Positions 28,318 to 37,410 are shown, counted from the stretch's first letter. The stretch: 64,000 nt of DNA from Piscinibacter sp. XHJ-5 (GCF_029855045.1 NZ_CP123228.1:1488001-1552000); one strand, 5' to 3'. Notes: a model not told the origin generated them from the letters alone. Numbers and translations: made by a program.

Positions 28318-29367
28318 ATGTTCCCGAAGAACGCCTGGTACGTGGCGTGCACGCCGCAGGAGATCGACGACAAGCCGCTGGGACGGCGCATCTGCAACGA
28401 GCAGATCGTCTTCTACCGCGGGCCCGACGGCGTGGTGGCCGCGCTCGAGGACTTCTGCCCGCACCGCGGTGCGCCCCTGTCGCTGGGCCGGGTGGTCGAA
28501 GGCAAGCTGGTCTGCGGCTACCACGGCCTCGAGATGGGCTGCGACGGTCGAACGATCGCGATGCCGGGACAGCGCGTGCGCGGCTTTCCGTGCATCCGCA
28601 GCTACCCGGTGGTCGAGCGCCACGGCTTCGTGTGGGTGTGGGCGGGAGACGCCGCCCAGGCCGACCCCGCCAGGATCCACCCGCTGCCATGGGCCGACAA
28701 CCCCGAGTGGGCCTACGGCGGCGGGCTGTACCACATCCAGTGCGACTACCGGCTGATGATCGACAACCTGATGGACCTCACGCACGAGACCTACGTGCAC
28801 TCGACCAGCATCGGGCAGAAGGAAATCGACGAGGCGCTGCCCGCGACGAGGACGGAGGGCGAGGAGGTGATCACCTCGCGTTTCATGGAGAACATCATGG
28901 CGCCGCCGTTCTGGAAGATGGCGCTGCGCGGCAATCACCTGCCCGACGACCAGCCCGTCGACCGCTGGCAGATCTGCCGCTTCACGCCGCCCAGCCACGT
29001 GATGATCGAAGTGGGCGTCGCGCTCGCCGGCCGCGGTGGCTACGACGCCGATCCGAAGGACAAGGCGTCGAGCATCGTGGTCGACTTCATCACGCCCGAG
29101 ACCGAGACCTCCATCTGGTATTTCTGGGGCATGGCGCGCAGCTTCAACCCGAAGGACAAGGCGCTGACCGCCAGCATCCGGGAAGGGCAGGGCAAGATCT
29201 TCGGCGAGGACCTGGAGATGCTGGAGCGGCAGCAGCGCAACCTGCTTGCCTGGCCCGAGCGCAGCCTGCTCAAGCTCAACATCGACGCCGGCGGCGTGCA
29301 GGCGCGCAAGGTGCTGGAGCGGCTCATTGCGGCGGAGCGCGGCGCCGACGTCAAGGCGGCAGCATGA
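28318..29367 (+). CDS. vanA: vanillate O-demethylase, oxygenase subunit
   Basis: 349 residues, the usual length of VanA. N-terminal Rieske domain with Cys47-x-His49 (CPHRGAP) and Cys66-x2-His69 (CGYHGL). The catalytic domain carries the mononuclear-iron helix DNLMDLTHETYVHSTS with its two His ligands. With VanB it removes the methyl group of vanillate as formaldehyde and gives protocatechuate, in the cytoplasm. It overlaps vanB by 4 bp (ATGA). GGAG upstream supports the start. Regulated by VanR through the two operators upstream. Confidence 0.94.
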   Translation: MFPKNAWYVACTPQEIDDKPLGRRICNEQIVFYRGPDGVVAALEDFCPHRGAPLSLGRVVEGKLVCGYHGLEMGCDGRTIAMPGQRVRGFPCIRSYPVVERHGFVWVWAGDAAQADPARIHPLPWADNPEWAYGGGLYHIQCDYRLMIDNLMDLTHETYVHSTSIGQKEIDEALPATRTEGEEVITSRFMENIMAPPFWKMALRGNHLPDDQPVDRWQICRFTPPSHVMIEVGVALAGRGGYDADPKDKASSIVVDFITPETETSIWYFWGMARSFNPKDKALTASIREGQGKIFGEDLEMLERQQRNLLAWPERSLLKLNIDAGGVQARKVLERLIAAERGADVKAAA

Positions 29368-30335
29368 CCAACGTGACGGCAGGCCTGCAGGTTCGCGTCG
29401 CGTCCAAGACCGTCGAGGCGATCGACATCTGCAGCTTCGAGCTGGTGGAAGCCCACGGCAAGCCGCTGCCCTCGTTTTCGGCGGGCTCGCACATCGACGT
29501 GAACGTGGCCGAGGGCCTCACGCGCCAGTACTCGCTGTGCAACGACCCGGCGGAAAGCCACCGCTACCAGATCGCGGTGCTGCGCGACCCCGCCACGCGC
29601 GGCGGCTCGGCCGGCATGCATGACCGCATTCAAGTGGGCGACCTCGTCACGATCAGCGGCCCGAAGAACCACTTCCCGCTCGCGCACGAAGCGCGGCGCA
29701 GCCTGCTGCTGGCCGGCGGCATCGGCGTGACGCCCATCCTGTGCATGGCCGAGCGGCTGGCAGTGACCGGCGCCGACTTCGAGATGCACTACTGCACCCG
29801 ATCGCGCGACCGCACGGCGTTTCACGACCGCATCGCCGGCTCGCGCTACGCGCCGCGGGTGCAGTTCCACTTCGACGACGGGCCGCAGGCGCAGAAGTTC
29901 GACATCGCGGGGCGGCTCGCCCAGCCCGAGGCCGGCACGCACCTCTACGTGTGCGGGCCCAAGGGCTTCATCGACGCCGTGCTGAGCACGGCGCGCGCGG
30001 CCGGGTGGCCCGAACCGCAGCTGCACTACGAGTTCTTTTCCGCCGACGTGGGACCTTCCGCCAGCGACGAGAGCTTCGAGGTGCAGATCGCCAGCTCGGG
30101 CCGCATCGTCGTCGTGCCCAAGGACCAGACCGTGGTGCAGGCGCTGGCCGCGGCGGGCATCGAGGTGCAGACCTCGTGCGAGCAGGGCGTGTGCGGCACC
30201 TGCATCACGCGCGTGCTCGAGGGCGAGCCGGACCACAAGGACCTGTACTTCACGCCGCAGGAGCAGGCCGCGAACGACCAGTTCACGCCCTGCTGCTCGC
30301 GGTCGAAGTCGAAGCGGCTGGTCCTCGACCTCTAG
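29364..30335 (+). CDS. vanB: vanillate O-demethylase, ferredoxin reductase subunit
   Basis: 323 residues, ATG overlapping the vanA stop. Phthalate-dioxygenase-reductase type order: FMN domain (PSFSAGSHIDV, RQYSLCND), NAD domain (LLLAGGIGVTPILCMAE, YVCGPKGFIDAVL), and a C-terminal plant-type [2Fe-2S] domain with CEQGVCGTC plus the distal Cys in TPCCS. It passes electrons from NADH through FMN and the iron-sulfur centre to the VanA Rieske site. Last gene of the van operon. Confidence 0.94.
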   Translation: MTNVTAGLQVRVASKTVEAIDICSFELVEAHGKPLPSFSAGSHIDVNVAEGLTRQYSLCNDPAESHRYQIAVLRDPATRGGSAGMHDRIQVGDLVTISGPKNHFPLAHEARRSLLLAGGIGVTPILCMAERLAVTGADFEMHYCTRSRDRTAFHDRIAGSRYAPRVQFHFDDGPQAQKFDIAGRLAQPEAGTHLYVCGPKGFIDAVLSTARAAGWPEPQLHYEFFSADVGPSASDESFEVQIASSGRIVVVPKDQTVVQALAAAGIEVQTSCEQGVCGTCITRVLEGEPDHKDLYFTPQEQAANDQFTPCCSRSKSKRLVLDL

Positions 30336-30366
30336 CCGGCTCGCGGCGTCGCCGAATTCATCTCGC

Positions 30367-30762
30367 CTACGGCTTCGCGGACTTCTTCGCCGCCTTCTTC
30401 GCCGCCGCCACCGCCTCGGCCTTCTTCGCCGCCTTCTCGGTGCGCGTGATGTGGTCCTTGGCCGGCTTCGCCGCCTTGGGTGCCTTCTCGGCCTTCTCCT
30501 TGTGCGGCTTGGGCGCCTTGGGCTCCTTCGCCGGCCGCGCTTCCTTCACGATCTTCGCGGCCTTGGGCTTGGGCTGCAGCGCCTGGGCATGCCGCGTCGC
30601 CTGGGCTTCCTTGAGGATCCGGCGCTCTTCCATCAGCACCTGTTCCTGCTCGGACGGCGGATCGTCGGCGCCGTGCGAGTGGATGCGGTCTTGCATCGCA
30701 CGGTGAAGCCGCGCGCCGTTCTTCTCGATCTGGCGGTGCAGCGATGCGGTACGGATCGGCAT
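30367..30762 (-). CDS. Lys/Ala/Pro-rich basic protein with histone-H1-like tail
   Basis: 131 residues from ATG 30762, chosen because a strong SD AAGGAG stands 6 bp upstream; an ATG seven codons earlier lacks one. Residues 1-60 are mixed polar (LHRQIEKNGARLHRAMQDRI). From about 70 to the end the protein is almost only K, A, P and E (for example KAAKKAEAVAAAKKAAKK), like the tails of bacterial H1-like and PHA-granule-associated proteins. It is probably a disordered DNA- or polyanion-binding protein. Convergent with vanB. Function is inferred from composition only. Confidence 0.7.
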   Translation of the reverse strand: MPIRTASLHRQIEKNGARLHRAMQDRIHSHGADDPPSEQEQVLMEERRILKEAQATRHAQALQPKPKAAKIVKEARPAKEPKAPKPHKEKAEKAPKAAKPAKDHITRTEKAAKKAEAVAAAKKAAKKSAKP

Positions 30763-31024
30763 GACGAGCTCCTTCGCGTTCAAGCGGGAGAGCCAATGTA
30801 GGCCAGACCCAACCCGACATCAACATCGTGAACAAGGTCACGCTGCGCCGGCGTGGCCATCCTTCGGACTAGGGGCCAGGCCGCGCGCCGTGCGCAATGC
30901 ATCACGGGGGCGTGTGTCCGAAATCGACAAGGTTTCGAAAGTGAGGGCGTGCCGCGAGCGAATCCACCAGCGCGAGACGGCACGAGCAACCCATCGACCT
31001 TTTCCACTTCGGAGTTCCAACACC

Positions 31025-31642
31025 ATGAAAGCCCTCAAGACCCTCCTCCTCGCCAAAGGCATCGCGGCCGCCGTCGTCGCGGGTGCCGGCATCGCCGCGC
31101 CGGCCATCAGCCATGCATCCCCTGACGACGGCATGATCTGCCGCAGCGGCTACACGGCGCAGTTCGCGGCCGGCAAGATGAAGTGCACCAAGGCCACGGT
31201 GCGCCGCGTGGCGCTCGAGTGCAGCAATCCGCTGTTCCCGATCAAGCGCGTGCGCGTGCCCGGCATCCCGGGCGACGCGACCAACGGCCGCGACGTCTGC
31301 CTGCGCAACAACGGCATCGCGCTCAGCTCCAACGATCCGCTGACCGGTCTGATCAACGGCCAGGACTTCGTGTTCGTCGCGGTCAACAACACCAAGGCCG
31401 TGCTGGCGCGCGAAGCCGCCGAGCGCCAGGAAGAAACTTTCCTCGGCCTGGGCACCGACGGTGTCGACTCGAGCTCGGTCTCGACGCTGGTCGTCAACGG
31501 CGGCATCGGCGCGGAAGACACCGTGAAGGTCGACATCACGCTGTTCACCTTCCCGATCGCCGCGCCCAGCTTCACGCTGCAGCCCCTCGAGCTCGACCGG
31601 CCGGTGCTGGATCTGCCCCTGCTGTCGCGCACGCTGCCCTGA
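31025..31642 (+). CDS. exported protein of unknown function
   Basis: 205 residues. Clear signal peptide (TLLLAKGIAAAVVAGAGIAAPAISHA, cleaved about residue 31). The mature part has paired Cys (MICRSGY, MKCTKA, LECSNP, DVCLRN), consistent with periplasmic disulfides, and a Pro-rich end (PVLDLPLLSRTLP). No family recognised. It is 48 bp upstream of the CsgG-like lipoprotein gene and probably cotranscribed, so a shared cell-surface role is possible. Confidence 0.7.
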   Translation: MKALKTLLLAKGIAAAVVAGAGIAAPAISHASPDDGMICRSGYTAQFAAGKMKCTKATVRRVALECSNPLFPIKRVRVPGIPGDATNGRDVCLRNNGIALSSNDPLTGLINGQDFVFVAVNNTKAVLAREAAERQEETFLGLGTDGVDSSSVSTLVVNGGIGAEDTVKVDITLFTFPIAAPSFTLQPLELDRPVLDLPLLSRTLP

Positions 31643-31690
31643 GCCTTGACCACGACGCCGGCGGCGCGAGCCGCCGCCGCAGGAGCCTAC

Positions 31691-33235
31691 ATGTCGAAGT
31701 TCCCCCTGACCCTCGCGGCGGCGCTCGTCCTGAGCGCCTGCGCCGCCAACCCGCCGCGCACCGCGCAGGCGCCCGCCGTCGTCGTCCAGCCCGCCGCCAC
31801 GGGACCGAAGGCGACCCCGCAGCGCAACGTCACGCCCTTCGCGGATGGATTGCGCTGCATGGACGACCTGCTCTACCGCTTCGGCGTGCGCGACGTCAGC
31901 GTGATGATCGAGGAGATGCAGGACCAGTCGCGCCGCCTCGGCGCCGGAACGCGCGACATGATGGTCTCGGCCTTTGCCGACATGACGCGGCGCAGCCGCG
32001 GCGTGCGCCTGGTCACCTTCGGCCAGGACAACCAGAACGTGGTGCAGCTGCTGTCGATTGCGCAGCGGCTCAATGACTTCAAGGTGGTGCCGCAATACGA
32101 CATTCGCGGCTCCATCACGCAGTTCGACGAGGACGTCGAGCGCCGTCAGGCGGGCCTGGGCGTGACGCTGGGCACGCTGTTCGGCCTGCGCGGCGCCCAC
32201 AGCCGCCAGGCCTCGGTGCTGGGCTTCGACGCGAGCGTGGTGACCACGGCCGACCTGAGCCTGGTGCCCGGGGCCAGCTCGAAGAACACCGTCGTCGTGA
32301 CCAAGGAAGAGACCAGCGCCGGCGACGGCCTGGCGCAGATCCGCAACGGGAGCCTCAACTTCAGCTTCGCGGTGGCGCGCAGCGAAGGCGTGGCGCAGTC
32401 GCTGCGCAACATGGTCGAGCTCGCCTCGATCGAGCTCACCGGCAAGCTGCTGCGCCTGCCGTACTGGAGCTGCCTGCGCATCGACGAGAACCATCCCGAC
32501 GTCCAGCGCGAGGTGGAGGACTGGTTCCTGTCGATGGAGGGCACGCCCGAGCTGGTGCGCTTCTTCCAGGAGCAGCTGCGCTTTCGCCGGTTCTACGACG
32601 GCCCCGCCGACGGCAAGGCCAACGCGGCCTACACCGAAGCGCTGTCCGCGCACCGCCGCGCTCTGGGCCTGAAGGAAGAGGGCGAGCCCGGCCTCGCCAC
32701 GCTGCGCGCGTTCCTGCTGCGCCCCATTCCCAAGCCGCCCGCCAAGCCGTTCGCTGCCGAGAAGACGGCCGATGCCCAAGGCGAAGCTGCCGCGGCGCAG
32801 GCCAAGGAGCTGAAGCTCGCCGTCAAGCTGTCGAAGACGAGTTATCGCAAGGGCGACCCCATCGAGCTGACGGTGACCGCGGCGCAGCCGGCCTACGTGT
32901 ACTGCTACGTGCAAAGTCCGTCGAGCGGCAAGATCCAGCGCATCTTTCCGAATCGCTTCGCGCGCGACCCGCGCGTGGAGGCCAACACGCCGATGGTGCT
33001 GCCGGGCGCACAGGGGTTCAAGGTGGCGGCCGGTGCCGACGGCGTGCGCCAGCAGGCGGTCGGCTGCCTCGCCACCGAGCGCGAGGTCTACAACGAGCTG
33101 CCGCCGCAGCTGCGCTGGGGCGACTTCGAGGACATCCGCCTGGGCACCTTCGACGACATCCGCGACGCCTTCTCGCAGGTCGCGAAGGGCCCGGTGGCGC
33201 TGGAGGCCTCGCTCATCGACGTGGTGGATCGCTGA
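31691..33235 (+). CDS. CsgG/HfaB-like lipoprotein with peptidoglycan-binding-like and DUF4384 regions
   Basis: 514 residues from ATG 31691 (AGGAG at 31681-31685). Lipobox LSAC gives lipid-Cys about residue 17. Residues ~50-265 look like a CsgG/curli-assembly type domain (SVMIEEMQDQSRR, YDIRGSITQFDEDVE). A short PG_binding_1-like helix pair follows near 295-340 (LRFRRFYDGPADGKANAAYT). The C-terminal ~130 residues (KTSYRKGDPIELTV, YVYCYVQSPSSGKIQRIFPN) match DUF4384. This combination suggests an outer-membrane or periplasmic surface-assembly protein. The domain calls are from motif reading. Confidence 0.72.
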   Translation: MSKFPLTLAAALVLSACAANPPRTAQAPAVVVQPAATGPKATPQRNVTPFADGLRCMDDLLYRFGVRDVSVMIEEMQDQSRRLGAGTRDMMVSAFADMTRRSRGVRLVTFGQDNQNVVQLLSIAQRLNDFKVVPQYDIRGSITQFDEDVERRQAGLGVTLGTLFGLRGAHSRQASVLGFDASVVTTADLSLVPGASSKNTVVVTKEETSAGDGLAQIRNGSLNFSFAVARSEGVAQSLRNMVELASIELTGKLLRLPYWSCLRIDENHPDVQREVEDWFLSMEGTPELVRFFQEQLRFRRFYDGPADGKANAAYTEALSAHRRALGLKEEGEPGLATLRAFLLRPIPKPPAKPFAAEKTADAQGEAAAAQAKELKLAVKLSKTSYRKGDPIELTVTAAQPAYVYCYVQSPSSGKIQRIFPNRFARDPRVEANTPMVLPGAQGFKVAAGADGVRQQAVGCLATEREVYNELPPQLRWGDFEDIRLGTFDDIRDAFSQVAKGPVALEASLIDVVDR

Positions 33236-33256
33236 CGGGGACAGGCACTTTCAAGC

Positions 33257-33371
33257 GGCCCTTCGACAAGCTCAGGGCGAACGGTGGCGGGGGCCCACCG
33301 TTCGGGCTGAACCCCTCCGTTCGGGCTGAGCCCCTCCGTTCGGGCTGAGCTTGTCGAAGCCCAGCGTGCCA
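33257..33371. repeat. dispersed inverted repeat cluster (CCCTTCGACAAGCTCAGGG family)
   Basis: A forward copy CCCTTCGACAAGCTCAGGG followed by GCGAACGG (33259-33284) and a complete inverse copy (33336-33359) enclose two extra half-copies of the CCGTTCGGGCTGA unit. The same element recurs at 61323-61460. It lies between convergent genes and would fold into a long hairpin, so it may also end transcription from both sides. Confidence 0.85.
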
Positions 33372-33373
33372 CG

Positions 33374-33877
33374 TCACCTCACGGATCTGAGGCGCAGGAA
33401 GTCGTCGTCGTCGCAGATCGGATCCGGCCCGTACGCCGTGTCGACGACCCGGTTGTCCATGCCCATGCCGACCATGAACCACTGGCAGAACGGCGAGTCG
33501 TAGCGATACGACCAGACGATCTGCCGCTGGCGCGAGAGGGGCCAGGTGGTCGAGGGCCGGCCGATGCGCGCCAGCACTTCGCGTGAGCCCATGCCGGCCT
33601 GGATCGCGTTGAAGTGCGGCTCGTCGCGCACCTGTTCGGCGTTCACGAGGCGGTCGCCCGCATCGAACTCGAACATCCAGGTGAACCGGCCGAAGGTGCC
33701 GCCGGTGTACTCGAGCCGGCGACCGCCGGACGCGGCCACATGCTCGGCGCTGGGCGGGCCCATGCGCCCGATGACCGATGCGGAGCTGCTGCCGTTGGGG
33801 ATGTCGCGCGGCCCGGCGACGGCGCACGCGCCCATCAGCAAGGCCGCGGCCAGGGCCGCCGAGAGGCGCAGCCTCAC
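33374..33877 (-). CDS. BamE/SmpA-like outer-membrane lipoprotein
   Basis: 167 residues from GTG 33877, which overlaps the stop of the upstream 66-codon gene (GTGA), so translation is coupled. Lipobox LLMGAC. Two BamE-like alpha-alpha-beta-beta units are visible: VIGRMGPPSAEHVAASGGRRLEY and GMGSREVLARIGRPSTTW, each a helix-G-x-P-turn followed by a strand (TFGRFTWMFEFD, QIVWSYRYDSP). It ends with an acidic ICDDDDFLRL. True BamE is single-domain and ~110 residues, so this is a relative rather than BamE itself. Confidence 0.72.
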   Translation of the reverse strand: MRLRLSAALAAALLMGACAVAGPRDIPNGSSSASVIGRMGPPSAEHVAASGGRRLEYTGGTFGRFTWMFEFDAGDRLVNAEQVRDEPHFNAIQAGMGSREVLARIGRPSTTWPLSRQRQIVWSYRYDSPFCQWFMVGMGMDNRVVDTAYGPDPICDDDDFLRLRSVR

Positions 33878-34074
33878 CGGCCGCTTCCGGGCCGCTCGGG
33901 TGCGTCGATGCCCTTGATCGGCGCCTGCTGCATCTCCGGACCGATCTCGACCTTCTTCTCGTCGGTGGCCTTGTCCTTGAAGTTCTCCGGCTCCTGTTCG
34001 GTCGCCTTCTTCATCGAATCCTCGATCTGCTCGCGCTGATCCTGCCCGCGAGCGTCAGGTTTTTGGGTGCCCAT
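33874..34074 (-). CDS. small hydrophilic protein of unknown function
   Basis: 66 residues, ATG 34074. Very rich in K, E, D, Q and P (EDSMKKATEQEPENFKDKAT), no hydrophobic core, probably disordered. Its stop overlaps the GTG of the BamE-like gene by 4 bp, which argues that it is translated. Length and composition resemble small stress-related hydrophilic proteins. No family recognised. Confidence 0.55.
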   Translation of the reverse strand: MGTQKPDARGQDQREQIEDSMKKATEQEPENFKDKATDEKKVEIGPEMQQAPIKGIDAPERPGSGR

Positions 34075-34168
34075 GGTCGCTCCACGACGAGTTGATGATC
34101 GGATCACGTTACGCCCCTGCCCCGGGCTCGCGCATCGGCTGCGGCCCCCGACGGCGGAAGGATTTTTC

Positions 34169-35086
34169 CTACGCAGGGTCGTCGCCGGTCTCGAGCTCGA
34201 AGGGCGGGACCTGGCGTCCGTCGACGTCGGTGAAGCCGTACGCCTGCGCCAGGTCGCCGACGCGCAGCACCGCGCCGCTCTTGCCGAGCACCTGCGGATC
34301 GGCGGCCAGCGCCGCCACCGCGCGTCCGAGGTAGCGCGGCGACTCGGTGCGCGCGAGCGCCGGACGCTCGTGCCAATGCGCCTCGTCCGTGTGATGTCCC
34401 GCCAGGACGAACTCCGTGCGCATCCATCCCGGCGAGACGGCGAGCGAGGCGACACCGTGCGGACGCAGCTCCTGGGCCATGCCGAAGGCCAGGCGGTTCA
34501 TCGCCGCCTTGGCAAGGTCGTAGAACAGGTTGCCGCGCATGTAGCGGTCGCGATCCCAGAACGTGGTGGTGACGATGAGCCCGCGGTGCTGGCGGACCAT
34601 GATGGGCGCGGCATGGCGGCTGGCCAGCAGGTGGTTGCGCACGCCCCGGTCGAACATGGAGTCCCAGTGCGACATCGGGCGCTCCCAGAACGGCGCGTCG
34701 AACACGCCGTCGAAGGTTTCGTGTCCGCCCCAGGCATTGTTCACCAGCACGTCCAGCCGGCCGTGCTCGCGGTGGACCCGCGCGAACAGGTCGGCGACCT
34801 CTTCCTCGCGGGTGTGGTCGCAGCTCAGCGCGATGCCGCGCCCGCCGGCGCGGCCCACCTCGTCGGCCGTTTCGTCGATGCTGCCGGGGACGGCCGGCAG
34901 ACCGGACAGCGACAGGATGCGGCCATAGGCGGGCGCCGGCTCGCGGCGCGTGCTGCGCCCGGTGACGATCACGGTCGCGCCGGCTGCGCCCAGCTCGATC
35001 GCAATGCCGCGGCCGCCGCCGCGGCTCGCGCCGGTGACGATGGCCACGCGGTCCTTCAGCGGCAGCGCGGAGCTGGAATTCGCCAT
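34169..35086 (-). CDS. short-chain dehydrogenase/reductase
   Basis: 305 residues from ATG 35086, chosen for the SD AAGGAGA just upstream. SDR landmarks: TGASRGGGRGIA (cofactor loop), VTGRSTRR (basic residues after beta-2 point to NADP), NNAWGG, catalytic Tyr-Lys in YDLAKAAMNR, and SPGWMRTE. The Ser is replaced by TTTFWDRD context, as in the DHRS1-like branch of the family, whose members share the GGHE and W-rich inserts seen here (NNAWGGHETFDGVF). Substrate unknown. Confidence 0.82.
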   Translation of the reverse strand: MANSSSALPLKDRVAIVTGASRGGGRGIAIELGAAGATVIVTGRSTRREPAPAYGRILSLSGLPAVPGSIDETADEVGRAGGRGIALSCDHTREEEVADLFARVHREHGRLDVLVNNAWGGHETFDGVFDAPFWERPMSHWDSMFDRGVRNHLLASRHAAPIMVRQHRGLIVTTTFWDRDRYMRGNLFYDLAKAAMNRLAFGMAQELRPHGVASLAVSPGWMRTEFVLAGHHTDEAHWHERPALARTESPRYLGRAVAALAADPQVLGKSGAVLRVGDLAQAYGFTDVDGRQVPPFELETGDDPA

Positions 35087-35157
35087 GGAATCTCCTTTCG
35101 GTCGGCTTGCGCCACGCACGCAGGCAGGCGCCAACGACCGATGCTACGGCGCTACCG

Positions 35158-35197
35158 CCCTCCCGCCAGCCGGCGGGAGAGGGCCGGGGTGAGGGGC
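35158..35197. repeat. REP-like GC-rich hairpin element
   Basis: CCCTCCCGCC and GGCGGGAGAGGG form a stem around AGCC, followed by CCGGGGTGAGGG. This is the common proteobacterial intergenic hairpin type; it lies between two genes on the minus strand and may act as a terminator or mRNA stabiliser. Confidence 0.6.
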
Positions 35198-35225
35198 CGA
35201 AGGCCCGCTCACCCGCGATTCAGGA

Positions 35226-35612
35226 TCACTGCGGGGTCCAGGTGCCCCCGCGCAGCTGCCACTGGCCGTCCACCATCTCCCAGCGGTACGGCACCCAGGC
35301 GTAGCCGGCGCGCGGCGATTCCCAGTGGCCCGCGACCCAGTCGTAGCGGCCGTTCGACCAGTTCCAGTACCCCGGCACCCACACGTGGCCCGGCGACGGC
35401 GCCGGCGGCTGAACCTCGCTGCGAGGTGTGGGCGGCGGGGTGGCCGCCACGACGACCGCCGGTTGTGTGGTGACCACCGCAGGCGCGACGGCCACCGACG
35501 GAGCGGGGGCGGGCGCGGGGGTGTAGATCACCTCGCGGGTCCGGGTGGCGCAGCCGGCGATGACCAGGATCGCCGAAGCGCTCAGGATGAGTTTCGAAGC
35601 GGAAGTTCTCAT
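35226..35612 (-). CDS. lipoprotein with YxWVPGxW-type repeats
   Basis: 128 residues from ATG 35612, which starts a lipoprotein signal peptide with lipobox VIAGC. A Pro/Ala/Val-rich linker (~30-75) is followed by three aromatic repeats: GHVWVPGYWNWSN, YDWVAGHWESPRAG and YAWVPYRWEMVDG. This YxW-x-PGxW repeat is common in small outer-membrane-associated proteins of unknown function in Proteobacteria. It ends with the motif GGTWTPQ. Confidence 0.75.
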   Translation of the reverse strand: MRTSASKLILSASAILVIAGCATRTREVIYTPAPAPAPSVAVAPAVVTTQPAVVVAATPPPTPRSEVQPPAPSPGHVWVPGYWNWSNGRYDWVAGHWESPRAGYAWVPYRWEMVDGQWQLRGGTWTPQ

Positions 35613-35706
35613 GCGTTTCTCGCGAAGTTGTCCCGATGGAGATCGGGCAATCCACGTGCCGCGGAACGTATCGGGATGTCTCAATCGCAAGCGCGACGGA
35701 GCGGCA

Positions 35707-37410
35707 TCATCCGGCCACCAGGCCCAGGTCCCGCTCGACGCGATTGCGACCATTCGCCTTCGCGCGGTACAGCGCCGTGTCCGCCCGATGCAGCAGGCTG
35801 TCGATGTCGTCGTGCAGCGGATCGAACACGGCGATGCCGATGCTCACGGTGACCGACACGCTGCCGCTGGCGACCTCCACCGGATCGGCGGCCACCCGCC
35901 GCAGGATGCGCTGCGAGGTGTGCTGGGCGTTGTCGAGGCTTGCGCCGGGCAGCAGCGCGACGAACTCCTCGCCGCCCCAGCGCCCGAGGTGATCGCCCTC
36001 GCGCAGCTCGGCCTGCAGGCGCTGCGCCACGGCGACCAGGCAGGCGTCGCCGGTGGCGTGCCCGAAGCGGTCGTTGATCGACTTGAAGTGGTCGATGTCC
36101 AGGAACAGCACGCCCAACCCGCTGCCGCCCGCGCGCGCCTCGCTCGCCAAGGCGCGCAACTGCATCTCGATCGCGCGACGGCTGAGTACGCCGGTCAGCA
36201 TGTCGTGCTCGGCCATCTTGCGGGCGACGTCGCGCTCGCGGCGGAATCCGAGCACGCGGTCGGCGATGCCCAGCGTGAGCGCCAGCGCCTCCCACACGGC
36301 GCCCAGCGCGTACAGGTAGACGTCGTTGGCGGCGATGTCGATCAGGCCTGCCGCCTGCATGCTGCGCAGCGATGTGGCCAGCGTCAGCGGCACCCAGCCG
36401 GCGAGGAAGTACCAGCCATATCGGTTGCCGGCTCTTGCCGCACGCACGCCCAGCCCGATCATCAGCAGGTTGACGAGCAGCAGCGTGGCCACGACGGCCA
36501 TGCCGAATCGGCTCGCCGGCCACGGCCACAGCGCGATCGCGATGGCTGCCGCCAGCAGCGCGGCGCGCAGCCGGTCCATCAGCGGCAGCAGCCGAGGCGC
36601 GTAACGCGGCAGCTCGAGGAAGTCGCGCGCGAAGCCCACGGCAAAGCCGATCGCCGCCGTGGCAGCGGCCCATTGCCCGTGGATGCCGAGCCGACCGATC
36701 CAGGCGCCGCCCGGGGCCGCGTACAGCAGTCCGGCGCTGGCCGTCATGAACAGGATCAGGCACAGCAGGTAGCAGGTGTAGTCGGCGAACATGCGCTCGC
36801 GCAGCGCCACCCAGTAGCAGGCCGCGATCACGGCGAAGGCGACCAGCGCGGCATACATCGCAGCCGACACGATGAGCCGCGTGCGCTCGTAGGCACGCCA
36901 GGGCTCGCCGGCGACGATCGACAGATCGACATTGACGCGGTGATGGTGCGCCAGGTGAAGCAGCAGCGCCGTACCGGGCTTCAGCGTGGCCGGCAGCGGA
37001 AACACCAGCGCAATGGCCGAGCCATCGCGCTCGGGCGGACGCAGCTTCGAGCGCTCCACCCGGCTGCCGTCGGGCAGCACCAGCACCACGCTGTCGGCGA
37101 TCTGTCCTTCGACGATGAGCAGCGGCTGGGGCGGCAGCGGGCCGGGTGTGATGCGGATCCAGCTGCCCTGCGAGCGATAGGGCAGCATCCGCTGCACGCG
37201 CGTGCTGTCCGCTTCCCACAGCGTCTGCGCGCGCGCGGCCGGCACCGTCTCGAGCGGCAGATCGGGTGTGAGCAGCGCGGCCTGCAGGCTGCCGTGGGCG
37301 ACGGCAGACGCGGCGTCCTCGGCGCGAGCCGCCGTGCTGGCGAAAAGCCCGACGAAGAGTGCGACGGGCAGGCAGAGCAGAAGGGCGAGGCGGCGCAGTG
37401 CGGCGATCAT
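35707..37410 (-). CDS. 7TM-DISM-type membrane diguanylate cyclase
   Basis: 567 residues. Signal peptide, then a ~130-residue periplasmic beta domain of 7TMR-DISMED2 type (SQGSWIRITPGPLPPQPLLIVEG in part), seven predicted membrane helices (~185-375), a short coiled coil, and a GGDEF domain: EHDMLTGVLSRRA, LDIDHFKSINDRFGH, RWGGEEFVALLPG. The active motif GGEEF is intact, and an I-site REGD sits five residues before it. It should make cyclic di-GMP in response to a periplasmic ligand, possibly a carbohydrate. Monocistronic. Confidence 0.88.
   Translation of the reverse strand: MIAALRRLALLLCLPVALFVGLFASTAARAEDAASAVAHGSLQAALLTPDLPLETVPAARAQTLWEADSTRVQRMLPYRSQGSWIRITPGPLPPQPLLIVEGQIADSVVLVLPDGSRVERSKLRPPERDGSAIALVFPLPATLKPGTALLLHLAHHHRVNVDLSIVAGEPWRAYERTRLIVSAAMYAALVAFAVIAACYWVALRERMFADYTCYLLCLILFMTASAGLLYAAPGGAWIGRLGIHGQWAAATAAIGFAVGFARDFLELPRYAPRLLPLMDRLRAALLAAAIAIALWPWPASRFGMAVVATLLLVNLLMIGLGVRAARAGNRYGWYFLAGWVPLTLATSLRSMQAAGLIDIAANDVYLYALGAVWEALALTLGIADRVLGFRRERDVARKMAEHDMLTGVLSRRAIEMQLRALASEARAGGSGLGVLFLDIDHFKSINDRFGHATGDACLVAVAQRLQAELREGDHLGRWGGEEFVALLPGASLDNAQHTSQRILRRVAADPVEVASGSVSVTVSIGIAVFDPLHDDIDSLLHRADTALYRAKANGRNRVERDLGLVAG

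Noticed and set aside
33257..33371. Insertion sequence end or attachment site
   Set aside because: No transposase, no target duplication; the repeat fits a REP-like dispersed element.
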